In this document: positions 24,783 to 37,809 of the stretch, piece after piece
How positions within the stretch are numbered: the stretch's first letter is position 1
Layout: each line of letters opens with the position of its first letter
NCBI RefSeq assembly: GCF_029543125.1
Contig: NZ_JARQWW010000002.1
Coordinates: 496,001-560,000 of the forward strand
Direction of reading: 5' to 3'
From: Caulobacter segnis
GTDB lineage: Bacteria; Pseudomonadota; Alphaproteobacteria; Caulobacterales; Caulobacteraceae
Length of the DNA: 64,000 bases
The notes under the pieces: generated by a model
Told to the model about the DNA's origin: nothing
Database searches by the model: none
The model's input: only the letters and a program-made list of their open reading frames with translations
Program-made: the position numbers and the translations under genes

Positions 24783-25861
24783 GCCGCCGCCTTCGGCGCG
24801 GGACCGACATAGAGAGACTGCGGCCGGATCAGCTTGCCTCCGGCCGTCTGCTCACGAGCGTGAGCGACCCATCCGGCCGTCCGCCCCATGGCGAAGACGC
24901 AGGTGAAGGCTGATGGCGCAAAACCCAGGGCCTCCAGCAGCAGCGCCGTATAGAACTCCACATTGGTCTCCAGCGGCCGATCCGGCTTGCGCTCGCGCAG
25001 TATGGCCAGGGCCGCCTGCTCCACCGCCTCGGCGAAGGCGATGCGCCCCGCCGCGCCCTCGCTGTCGCGCCCCAGAAGGCGCACCGCCGTCTTGAGCGCA
25101 TCGGCGCGGGGGTCCCGCACCCGATAGATGCGGTGGCCGAAGCCCATGAGGCGCTCGCCGCGGTCAAGCGCCGCCTCCAGCCACGGGCGGGCGTTCTGCG
25201 GCTCGCCGATGGCGTCCAGCATGTCGATCACCGGCCCGGGCGCGCCGCCATGCAACGGCCCCTTCAGGGCGCTGATCCCCGCCAGAACCGCAGATCCCAG
25301 GCCGGCCTGGGTCGAGGCCACCACCCGCGCCGCGAAGGTCGAGGCGTTCAGCCCGTGATCGCAGACCGTGACCAGATAGGTGTCCAAGGCCGCCGCCTCG
25401 CCGGCGCTCGGCGCGCTTCCCCGCATCATGCGCAGCGTGTCGGGCGCATGGCTGAGCGCCGCATCCGGCGCGATCGGCGCCTCGCCCCCGGCGGCCCGCA
25501 GAACCGCCGCCGTGAACACGGCCGGCGCGGCGATCAGGTTCAGAGCCGTCTCCAGATCGTCGCCGTCAGGCAGACGCGCCATCAAGGCCCGCACCGCCTC
25601 CACCGGCGGGCGGGCGGCGAGGACCGCATCCAGACCGGCGACCTGCGCGAACACCCTGACCCGCGCGGCGCCGAGCGCGCCGCTGACGTCCTCGGGCATG
25701 TCGGGAAAGAAGCCGTCCAGCAACAGGCCGACCACCTGCTCGAAGGTCCAGCGGCCCGCCAGCTGGTCCAGCGCATGGCCGCGGATAATCAGACGGCCCG
25801 CCAGGCCGTCGACCTCGGAAAGAATGGTTTGGGCGGCGACGACGCCTTCTAGTCCCGACAT
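24779..25861 (-). CDS. Citrate synthase family protein
   Basis: A 360-residue member of the citrate/2-methylcitrate synthase family. The catalytic His are in VCDHGLNAST and GFGHRIYRVRDPRA, and the substrate block is LKGPLHGGAPG. The C-terminal Asp/Arg region VEFYTALLLEALGF plus GRTAGWVAHAREQ is present. It lacks the long N-terminal extension of type II enzymes, matching the shorter type I class. It is divergent, 79 bp away, from a citrate synthase homologue that carries a DNA-binding domain. It could be citrate or methylcitrate synthase; the sequence alone does not decide. Confidence 0.88.
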   Translation of the reverse strand: MSGLEGVVAAQTILSEVDGLAGRLIIRGHALDQLAGRWTFEQVVGLLLDGFFPDMPEDVSGALGAARVRVFAQVAGLDAVLAARPPVEAVRALMARLPDGDDLETALNLIAAPAVFTAAVLRAAGGEAPIAPDAALSHAPDTLRMMRGSAPSAGEAAALDTYLVTVCDHGLNASTFAARVVASTQAGLGSAVLAGISALKGPLHGGAPGPVIDMLDAIGEPQNARPWLEAALDRGERLMGFGHRIYRVRDPRADALKTAVRLLGRDSEGAAGRIAFAEAVEQAALAILRERKPDRPLETNVEFYTALLLEALGFAPSAFTCVFAMGRTAGWVAHAREQTAGGKLIRPQSLYVGPAPKAAA

Positions 25862-25904
25862 CGGAAAGCTCCTTTCGTTCGGAGACAATCCGCGCCCGAA
25901 ATAT

Positions 25905-25916
25905 ATTGACGTCAAT
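25905..25916. promoter_or_regulatory. Palindrome ATTGACGTCAAT between the divergent citrate synthase genes
   Basis: A perfect 12-bp palindrome in the 79-bp AT-rich spacer separating the two citrate synthase genes. It is a reasonable operator for the helix-turn-helix domain fused to the right-hand gene, which would couple both promoters. Confidence 0.5.
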
Positions 25917-25940
25917 CTTGATCGATATAATCAATGTATC

Positions 25941-27083
25941 ATGGAATGGATGAGCGCCGCCGAAGCCATGGCCGCCCTCGGCGTGCGGCGGCAGACGCTT
26001 TACGCCTATGTGAGCCGGGGACGGATCGCGGCCGAGACCGACGCCGCCGACCCGCGCCGCAGCCGTTACAGCGCCGCCGATGTGAAGCTGATGGCCGAGC
26101 GCAAACGACGTGGCCGCAAGGCTGCCGACGTGGCCCAAAGCGCCATCGCCTGGGGCGAGCCGGTCCTGGAATCAGCGATCACCACCGTCGCCCATGGCCG
26201 GCTGTTCTATCGCGGCCAGGACGCCGTCGCCCTGGCCGCGACGCACGACTTCGAGGCCGTGAGCCGCCTGCTGCGCGGACAGACCAATGCGGACCTCTTC
26301 CCGGCGCAGCTCGCGCCGTCTCCCAAGGGCAAGACCGCCCGCGCCCGCCTGTTCACCGCCCTGGCCACCCGCGCCGCCATCGACCTCCCCTTGGCCGGAC
26401 GCTCTCCCAACGCCCTGTTCGTGGAGGCGGCGTCCCTGCTCGATCAGGTCGTCACCGCCGCCGCCGGCCAGGAGGGGCGCGGCCCCGCCCATGAGCGTCT
26501 CGCCGCCGCCTGGGGCTGCGACGCCGACGGCGCGAATTTGATCCGCCGCGCCCTGGTGCTGCTGGCGGATCACGAGCTCAACGCTTCCACCTTCGCCGCC
26601 CGCGTGGCTGCCTCCACCGGCGCGTCCCTGGCCGCCAGCGCCCTTGCCGGACTGGCCGCCCTGTCAGGCCCCCTGCACGGCGGCATGGCCAGCCGGGTGG
26701 AGTCCTTCTTGGCGGAGGTGAAGCGCGGCGGGGCGGAGGCGGCCACCGCCGCCCGCCTGATGCGCGGCGAGCCGCCGCCGGGTTTCGGCCACCCCCTCTA
26801 TCCGGAGGGTGACCCGCGGGCCCTGGCCCTGCTCGGCGCGTTCGAGACGCCCAAGCGCTGGGCCGCCGCGGCCAAGGCGGCTGAGGAGGCCGGCTTTGGC
26901 CGCCCGAACATCGATTTCGCCCTCACCGCCTTGGCCAAGCACCTGGCCCTGCCGCAGGACGCCCCCTTCACCCTGTTCGCCACGGCGCGCTGCGCCGGCT
27001 GGATCGCCCACGCCGTCGAGCAGTCCGGAACCGGCCGCCTGATCCGCCCTCGCGCCCGCTATGTGGGCCTGCCGGCGCTCTAG
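25941..27083 (+). CDS. Citrate synthase-like protein fused to an N-terminal helix-turn-helix domain
   Basis: A 380-residue protein. Residues 1-55 are a MerR/excisionase-type winged helix (SAAEAMAALGVRRQTLYAYVSRGRIAAETDAADPRRSRYSAADV). The rest is a citrate synthase fold with LADHELNASTFAARVAAST, LSGPLHGGMASRV and PPGFGHPLYPEGDPRA, so the active-site histidines remain. Such fusions are annotated as citrate synthase/HTH proteins. A sensor-regulator that binds acyl-CoA or oxaloacetate and controls the adjacent citrate synthase gene is the simplest idea (inference). Start at 25941; a second ATG three codons on is possible. Confidence 0.85.
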   Translation: MEWMSAAEAMAALGVRRQTLYAYVSRGRIAAETDAADPRRSRYSAADVKLMAERKRRGRKAADVAQSAIAWGEPVLESAITTVAHGRLFYRGQDAVALAATHDFEAVSRLLRGQTNADLFPAQLAPSPKGKTARARLFTALATRAAIDLPLAGRSPNALFVEAASLLDQVVTAAAGQEGRGPAHERLAAAWGCDADGANLIRRALVLLADHELNASTFAARVAASTGASLAASALAGLAALSGPLHGGMASRVESFLAEVKRGGAEAATAARLMRGEPPPGFGHPLYPEGDPRALALLGAFETPKRWAAAAKAAEEAGFGRPNIDFALTALAKHLALPQDAPFTLFATARCAGWIAHAVEQSGTGRLIRPRARYVGLPAL

Positions 27084-28609
27084 AACGCGCCGAGATTCCT
27101 CCAGACCTCGATCCGACCGTCGAAAGCCGGCGCCATCTCATCGGCCAGATAGGCGCGCGCCTCGTCGTCGATCAATTGCTTGCCGTCCTGGTTCAGGGTC
27201 CGGCCGCTGGCGCTGAGCAGCGCGTATCCATAGGCCGCCGCCTCCTGCAGATCACCGTCCCGACCATCAGCGACGGCGCAGGCGGCCAGCATGTCCGCAC
27301 CCGAAGCGACCAGACCGGTCCGCGCCGCGGGCATGGCCAGGACGTTGTAGTTTCGGGCCCTGCGATAGGCGTCGAGCAGAACGCCGTTCAGGCGCTTGCC
27401 CGGCTCCGGATCGGCCTGTTCGAACACCGGCAGGATTTGTTTGGCGTGGACGAGAAGACTGACGGCCTGAATGCCGAGGGCGACGTTCTGCTGCGGAAGC
27501 GCCGCCTGCAGCTCGCCGAAGGTCGCCGGCCCGGCCGCCAATCGGTCGAGCAGCGGATGATGCACCTCAGCCGAACCGGCGATCTGCCCCATGGGACCAG
27601 CGAAGAGGATGTCGGCCTGTCCGCGCGGCACGGCCAGGGCGAATTGCTGATCCTTTAGATCCAGGAACTGTTCGACAGGATTGAGGCGGTTCAGGCCACG
27701 CGAATAGATGTCCCGCCGGAAGGCCTTGTTGTTGGCGAAGTCGCGAAGCTGCTCGGCCCACACGCGATCCTCGCCAGCCTCCTGCGCGACCACCGCCGCC
27801 GCGGCGGGCGAGGTCGCCGCCTCCGGCATGGAGTCCATCAAGCTGGCCGAGGTGAGAAAGTCCAGGCGCGCCTCGCCCATCAGCTCGGCCACCTCGGTGA
27901 AGTGGAACGGCCGCCAGTTCCGGTTGAGATACTCGTGGGCGAAGTAGGCGCTCGACTGGGTGCGCAGATTGTCGAGCTTCGGTCCCAGGGTCGGGCTGGT
28001 GGCGAAATAGACGGCGCCGCCTTCCCTCAGACGGTCGGCCAGATCGAGTATCCGGGCCGGCGCCGCCTCCGGATTTTCGCCGTGCCTGAGGAAGACTTGC
28101 CGCGCCATGTGTCGGAAGGACAGGGCCTGCGACCAGCCGGGCAGGGCGTTGTAGGACACATAGACGAGGCCGCCGGGCTTCAGCGTCCGTTCGATGAAGG
28201 TCAGGATCTGCCGGACGTTCTCTTCGGAGACCCAGGTCAGCACCCCGTGCAAGGTGATGACGTCGAACTGCGGCAGCTCCGCCGCCCGCTCGATCGCCTG
28301 GGCGAAGCTCCAGTCGCGGAACTCCACATTCGTTAGTCGCGCGTCGGCGGCCATCTTGCGGGCGTTGGCGATCTGGGCGGGATTGAAGTCCATTCCCCAG
28401 AACCGCGCCCGGGGGTTGGTCGCCGCCAGCACATTGACGCTGACGCCCTGGCCGCAGCCGAGCTCGCAATAGTCGAACGCTCCCGCCAGCGCCGGCGGCC
28501 GCCAGCCCGCACTCCGGGCGGCGAAGGCCAGGTGGGCGGGAGCAAGTTCGCTGTAGAAGGACGACGTGTACTGCAGGTCCGTCGTGTAGCCTTCGCTCCA
28601 GGTCGTCAT
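27080..28609 (-). CDS. Class I SAM methyltransferase with regulatory domain
   Basis: A 509-residue protein. The SAM-binding domain has motif I (YCELGCGQGVSVNVLAA, near residue 47), the acidic FWGMDFNPAQIANARK and FDVITLHGVLTWV. From about residue 210 on, the sequence matches the methyltransferase regulatory domain family (HEYLNRNWRPFHFTEVAELMGEARLDFLTSA) and ends with a helical C-terminus. The acceptor is unknown. It overlaps the stop of the convergent citrate synthase-HTH gene by four bases. Confidence 0.88.
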   Translation of the reverse strand: MTTWSEGYTTDLQYTSSFYSELAPAHLAFAARSAGWRPPALAGAFDYCELGCGQGVSVNVLAATNPRARFWGMDFNPAQIANARKMAADARLTNVEFRDWSFAQAIERAAELPQFDVITLHGVLTWVSEENVRQILTFIERTLKPGGLVYVSYNALPGWSQALSFRHMARQVFLRHGENPEAAPARILDLADRLREGGAVYFATSPTLGPKLDNLRTQSSAYFAHEYLNRNWRPFHFTEVAELMGEARLDFLTSASLMDSMPEAATSPAAAAVVAQEAGEDRVWAEQLRDFANNKAFRRDIYSRGLNRLNPVEQFLDLKDQQFALAVPRGQADILFAGPMGQIAGSAEVHHPLLDRLAAGPATFGELQAALPQQNVALGIQAVSLLVHAKQILPVFEQADPEPGKRLNGVLLDAYRRARNYNVLAMPAARTGLVASGADMLAACAVADGRDGDLQEAAAYGYALLSASGRTLNQDGKQLIDDEARAYLADEMAPAFDGRIEVWRNLGAF

Positions 28610-28687
28610 GCCCCCTCCGGCGGTTACGCCAAGCAGAGGTAGACGGACTCGCCGCCGGCGCACAGGGGCGCCGGCGGCGGATCGACC

Positions 28688-33226
<4,539 letters not shown>

Positions 33227-33231
33227 GGTCG

Positions 33232-34680
33232 TCACTCCGCCGCCGCCAGCGCCGGAGCGCTCGCCTTGGCCGTCAGGTAGGAATGGATGGAGTCGGCGGC
33301 GTCGCGGCCGTCGCGGATCGCCCACACCACGAGGGAGGCTCCGCGCACGATGTCGCCGGCGGCGAACACGCCGTCGAGATTGGTCATCTGGGTGCGAAAA
33401 TCGGCCCGCACCGTGCCGCTGCGGCTGACCTTCAGATCGGGGGCCGACCACAGTTGCGGCAGGTTCTCCGGCTCGAAGCCGAGAGCCTTGATCACCAGCT
33501 GGGCGGGCTTGTCGAAATCACCGCCGGGAACTTCCTCGGGCGACTGACGGCCGGAGGCGTCCGGCGAGCCCAGGCGCATGCGCGCGGCATGAACGCCGGT
33601 GACGGCGTCCGCGTCGCCTTTCACCGCCTTGGGCGCGGCGAGCCATTCGAAGTGGACGCCTTCCTCCTCGGCGTTGGCCACCTCGCGCATGGAGCCGGGC
33701 ATGTTGGCCTTGTCACGGCGATAGAGGCACGACACCGATTTGGCGCCCTGGCGGATGGCGGTGCGGACGCAGTCCATGGCGGTGTCCCCGCCGCCGACCA
33801 CGACCACGTCCTTGCCCTCGGCGTTCAGTTGGCCGGAAGCGATCTCGGCCACCTCGTCGCCCAGGCTCTGGCGGTTGGAGGCGATCAGATAGTCGAGCGC
33901 GGCGACCACGCCGTTCGACCCGGCGCCCGGCGCGGTCAGGTCGCGGGCGGCATAGACGCCCGTGGCGATCAGCACGGCGTCGTGCTGCGCGCGCAGTTGT
34001 TCGAGCGTGGCGTCCTTGCCGACCTCAAAGCCGAGTTGGAACACGACGCCGCCATCAGCCAGACGGCGGGTGCGGCGCTCGACCACGTCCTTCTCCAGCT
34101 TGAAGCCGGGGATGCCGTAGATCAGCAGGCCGCCGGGGCGGTCATGACGGTCATAGACCACCACGTCATAGCCGCCCTCGCGCAGACGCTCGGCGGCCGC
34201 CAGGCCGGCCGGACCGGCGCCGACGACGCCCACCGACTGGCCCCGGGTCGGACCGGCGACCAGCGGGCGCACCCAGCCCTCCTCCCAGGCCTTGTCCGAC
34301 AGGTACTTCTCCACCGCCCCGATGGTGACCGTGCCATGGCCGGACTGCTCGATGACGCAGTTGCCTTCGCACAGGCGGTCCTGCGGGCAGATGCGGCCGC
34401 AGATTTCCGGCATGGCGTTGGTGGCCTGCGACAGGTCATAGGCTTCCTGCACCCGCCCCTCGGCCGTCATCCGCAGCCAGTCGGGGATGTTGTTGTGCAG
34501 GGGGCAGTGCGACTGGCAGAACGGAACGCCGCATTGCGAGCAGCGCGAAGCCTGCTCCGTCGCCTTGGCGTCAATGAAGTCGGCGTAGATCTCCAGGAAA
34601 TCGTCCGAACGCTGAGCAGCGTCGCGTTTCTCCGGCATCCGCCGCGGCGTCACCGTGAACTTCAACATGCGTTCGGCCAT
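33232..34680 (-). CDS. gltD: Glutamate synthase small subunit GltD
   Basis: A 482-residue FAD/NADPH protein that passes electrons to GltB. N-terminal cysteine clusters (CSQCGVPFCQSHCPLHN and CGRICPQDRLCEGNC) bind two 4Fe-4S centres. FAD-binding GVVGAGPAGLAAAERL and NADPH-binding VVVGGGDTAMDCVRTA follow. The ATG at 34680 has AAGGGG six bases upstream and is preferred to starts two and six codons earlier. The stop lies 5 bases before the gltB start, so the genes form one transcript. Length is normal. Confidence 0.97.
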   Translation of the reverse strand: MAERMLKFTVTPRRMPEKRDAAQRSDDFLEIYADFIDAKATEQASRCSQCGVPFCQSHCPLHNNIPDWLRMTAEGRVQEAYDLSQATNAMPEICGRICPQDRLCEGNCVIEQSGHGTVTIGAVEKYLSDKAWEEGWVRPLVAGPTRGQSVGVVGAGPAGLAAAERLREGGYDVVVYDRHDRPGGLLIYGIPGFKLEKDVVERRTRRLADGGVVFQLGFEVGKDATLEQLRAQHDAVLIATGVYAARDLTAPGAGSNGVVAALDYLIASNRQSLGDEVAEIASGQLNAEGKDVVVVGGGDTAMDCVRTAIRQGAKSVSCLYRRDKANMPGSMREVANAEEEGVHFEWLAAPKAVKGDADAVTGVHAARMRLGSPDASGRQSPEEVPGGDFDKPAQLVIKALGFEPENLPQLWSAPDLKVSRSGTVRADFRTQMTNLDGVFAAGDIVRGASLVVWAIRDGRDAADSIHSYLTAKASAPALAAAE

Positions 34681-34923
34681 GATCATCCCCTTGTCCACGT
34701 GCGCGCGGCCTCACAGAGGCATAACCTTGCGCGCGGCAGGGTCTTACGTGCGGTTCAATGCAGGGAAAACAGCATTGTCTCTATAGTTGACCATTATTCC
34801 GCGACGCACAGGCCCCCAAAGGCGGAAATCGTCACATGCGAGTCATTATCAGTAAAGTTTTTGGACTAAACGTCCTGTTTACCTTATCGGGCCACGCCTG
34901 ACGGCCCATCGGAGGAGCCTGAA

Positions 34924-35730
34924 ATGCCGGACTGGTTGATCGCCATCGTGCTGGGCCTGATCGAAGGCCTGACCGAGTTCATCCCGGTGTCCTCCACCGG
35001 CCACATGCTGCTGGTCGGCCACTTCCTGGGCTTCAACAGCACGGGCAACACCTTCGAGGTGCTGATCCAGCTCGGCGCGATCCTGGCGATCGTCAGCGTC
35101 TATTTCACGCGCCTTTGGACCCTGCTGATCACCGCGCCGAAGGACCCGGCGAGCCGCCGCTTCATCGCCGCCATCATCCTGGGCGTCATTCCCGCGGTGC
35201 TGATCGGCGTGGCGGCCCACGACTTCATCAAGACCGTGCTCTACGAGTCTCCGGGGCTCATCTGCATCAACCTGATCATCGGCGGGGTCATCCTGGGCCT
35301 GCTGGACCGCATGAAAGTCGAGCCGCGCTACACCGACGTGACCCAGTTCTCGCTGAAGACGGCCCTGATCATCGGCTTCTGCCAGGCCGTGGCGCTGGTC
35401 CCCGGCGTGTCGCGCTCGGGCGCCACCATCGCCGGCGGCCTGCTGATGAAGTGCGACAAGCGCTCGGCGGCGGAGTTCTCGTTCTTCCTGGCCATGCCGA
35501 CCATGGCCGGCGCCTTCGCCTACGACCTCTACAAGAACGTCGACCTGCTCAGCCTGGACGACGCCGGCATCATCGGCCTGGGCTTCGTGGCGGCCTTCAT
35601 CTCCGCCGTGTTCGTGGTCCGCAGCGTGCTGAACTTCATCACCCGCCACGGCTTCATGCCGTTCGCCATCTGGCGGGTGGTGGTCGGGACGATCGGCCTG
35701 ATCCTTCTGGCGACCTTCCCGGCCCGCTAG
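34924..35730 (+). CDS. uppP: Undecaprenyl-diphosphate phosphatase UppP (BacA)
   Basis: A 268-residue inner-membrane protein that recycles undecaprenyl pyrophosphate for peptidoglycan and surface polysaccharides. The family signature GLIEGLTEFIPVSSTGHMLL is near residue 12, and the second active-site block, VPGVSRSGATIAGGL, is near residue 160. About eight helices are present. A GGAGGAGCC site precedes the ATG. It ends 4 bases into the convergent VCBS-repeat gene. Confidence 0.96.
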   Translation: MPDWLIAIVLGLIEGLTEFIPVSSTGHMLLVGHFLGFNSTGNTFEVLIQLGAILAIVSVYFTRLWTLLITAPKDPASRRFIAAIILGVIPAVLIGVAAHDFIKTVLYESPGLICINLIIGGVILGLLDRMKVEPRYTDVTQFSLKTALIIGFCQAVALVPGVSRSGATIAGGLLMKCDKRSAAEFSFFLAMPTMAGAFAYDLYKNVDLLSLDDAGIIGLGFVAAFISAVFVVRSVLNFITRHGFMPFAIWRVVVGTIGLILLATFPAR

Positions 35731-37613
35731 CCCCCGAACACGAACTCAGGCTTGTAGTAGCCGGTCCCTGCGGCGGTGATGTCGATGGCGAAGGGGGCCG
35801 AGCCGTCGGCCAGGTCGGTGAGCCAGGCGGCGTTGGAGCGGGCCATGACGCCCAGATCCGCCTTCTCGGCTTCGGCCAGCAGCCAGCCGACCATGGCCGC
35901 CTTGGTTCCCTGACCGGTGAGGCCGTCGCCGCCGTAGCTGGCGAAGTAGGCGTCACGGCCGCCTGACAGCATGGTGGTCAGCTGGGCGTCGGTGGGCGCA
36001 CGGCCGAAGATTTCGGCATAGGCCTTTCGGGTGGCGTCAAAGAGGCTCAAGGAGCCGTAGTCTGCTTGGAAGGCGGCCTTGCCTTCCCCGTCCCGACCCA
36101 GGTTCACCGCGAAATTGATGTAGCGGTTCTCCAGATTGAAGGACTGGAAGTAGGCGGAGTTCAGATTGTTCGGGTTGGGCCCCGAGGCCGAGACCAGATA
36201 GTCGATCCCCGCCGAACCTGGGATCTTGCCGGTGAAGAACAGATAGCTGAGCGTCGCCACAGACGTCGTCTGATCCGCCGCCTTGACGATCTCGGCGATC
36301 GCCGCCGCCTGAGTCAGGGTCCCCGCCGAGACCTTGGCCGAGAGGTCGGTCGCCAAGGCATTGTTGGAGCCGCGAAGGATTGAACTGATGGCGGTGGTGA
36401 CCGCGGCGTTCAGCGGCTCCGGCGGGCTGGCGAGATAGACGCGGAACTGCTCATTGCCGTTGTACAGGCCACGCACGGAGAAGATGTCCATCCGCCCGTC
36501 GCCATTGAGATCTGCGGCATGATATTGATCATATTGGCCAGCTCCCGGGAGATAGCCTTCGGCGGTCTGGATGAATTTTCCCGTACCATCGTTAAGGAAG
36601 ACCGGGCGTGACGTGCCGTTCGACACGAGCATGTCCACTTTTCCATCGCCATTGATATCGGCGAACTGGACCCGCGTGTTCCAACCTTCAGCGCTTCGGC
36701 TTGGCAAGCGCGAGGCTGTTTCGTCGGTGAACTTTCCGGTCCCGTCGTTGATGTAGAAACGGATTGAGCCGACGCTGAAGAAATCGACTACGGTATTGAT
36801 CACAAGGTCGAGCGCGCCGTCGCCGTTGATATCGACGGCATGGCTGTCGATGACATTCTCCGAAGTTCCATGCGCCGGGATGGGAATGGTCGTCAGGGTA
36901 CGTAGGAAATTCCCCTTGCCGTCGTTCTCGAGGATCACCGCGGGCCGGCTTCTCGGATCCCAAGGTCCGAGGAAGAGATCCAAATCCCCGTCCCGATCAG
37001 CATCAAAGAAGGTGCTGGTGGTTATGCCCGGGTCGCCACTGTGAAGCGTCGTCGGAAGACCGCTGCGCTGCACCGTGAAACCGCCAGCGCCGTTGTTCAG
37101 CAGAATGTACGGGTACTTTTCCCCATCACCCTGATTGCCCACGAAAAGGTCGATGTCGCCATCGCCATCCACATCGCCGGCGGCGGCGGAATGGCTGAAG
37201 TCGGCGATAGCAGGCAGGCCCGCCACCGCATTTGTCAGGCCCGAGGCCCCTTGCGACAAGAAAAGCGCGTTCCTTGCGCCGGGAAACGGCGCGGCATCCA
37301 GACCATGGTCGGCGAAGAACGCGTCCGAGCGCCCATCCCTGTTGAAGTCGGCGAGGATGATCTGGCGGCCGTGGACCGTCACCGGCGGGTTGGCGAACAG
37401 GCTGGACGTGCCGTCCACGAACTTCCCGGTCCCGTCGCCGGTCAGCACCCGGATCGGCACGCCCCGGTCTTCGAGAGGGTAAAGGAAGTAGGACAGAACG
37501 ACGTCCAGCTTGCCGTCCCCATTGAAGTCGGCCAAGGCGACCTCATGGCTGCTGGCGGTGGAGTATCCGCTGCGCACCGGCAGGGTGAAATCGGTGAACG
37601 TAAAACCGGCCAT
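35727..37613 (-). CDS. VCBS/FG-GAP repeat protein with a C-terminal S-layer-anchor-like domain
   Basis: A 628-residue protein without a Sec signal. Residues 20-390 hold six or more Ca2+-binding FG-GAP/VCBS repeats of form DxNxDGxxD (DFNGDGKLDVV, DVDGDGDIDLF, DADRDGDLDLF, DINGDGALDLV, DINGDGKVDML, DLNGDGRMDIF), probably a seven-bladed propeller. From about residue 430, YLFFTGKIPGSAGIDYLV and YFQSFNLENRYINFAVNL closely resemble the N-terminal LPS-anchoring region of Caulobacter RsaA as I recall it; the AAMVGWLLAEAEKADLGV and LTDLADGSAPF segments match the same region. Type I secretion and attachment to the cell surface are therefore likely. The ATG at 37613 has GGGAGGGA upstream. Confidence 0.85.
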   Translation of the reverse strand: MAGFTFTDFTLPVRSGYSTASSHEVALADFNGDGKLDVVLSYFLYPLEDRGVPIRVLTGDGTGKFVDGTSSLFANPPVTVHGRQIILADFNRDGRSDAFFADHGLDAAPFPGARNALFLSQGASGLTNAVAGLPAIADFSHSAAAGDVDGDGDIDLFVGNQGDGEKYPYILLNNGAGGFTVQRSGLPTTLHSGDPGITTSTFFDADRDGDLDLFLGPWDPRSRPAVILENDGKGNFLRTLTTIPIPAHGTSENVIDSHAVDINGDGALDLVINTVVDFFSVGSIRFYINDGTGKFTDETASRLPSRSAEGWNTRVQFADINGDGKVDMLVSNGTSRPVFLNDGTGKFIQTAEGYLPGAGQYDQYHAADLNGDGRMDIFSVRGLYNGNEQFRVYLASPPEPLNAAVTTAISSILRGSNNALATDLSAKVSAGTLTQAAAIAEIVKAADQTTSVATLSYLFFTGKIPGSAGIDYLVSASGPNPNNLNSAYFQSFNLENRYINFAVNLGRDGEGKAAFQADYGSLSLFDATRKAYAEIFGRAPTDAQLTTMLSGGRDAYFASYGGDGLTGQGTKAAMVGWLLAEAEKADLGVMARSNAAWLTDLADGSAPFAIDITAAGTGYYKPEFVFGG

Positions 37614-37809
37614 GGCCGTCCCTCCCACGGTTCAACGAGCGTCATTATCGTCACATACTGATTCGCCGGGAGCCCTGATTGGGGGGTCTCGGCCAAGACG
37701 ACTTGAGCCGAAGGCCTGTTCGACCTAGCTAGCGTCCGGGCGCCGTCGGGACGCGGCCGCCGCTGACGCGCCTTTTCCCGGGAAGCGTCATTCTCAACAG
37801 GGGATAGTC

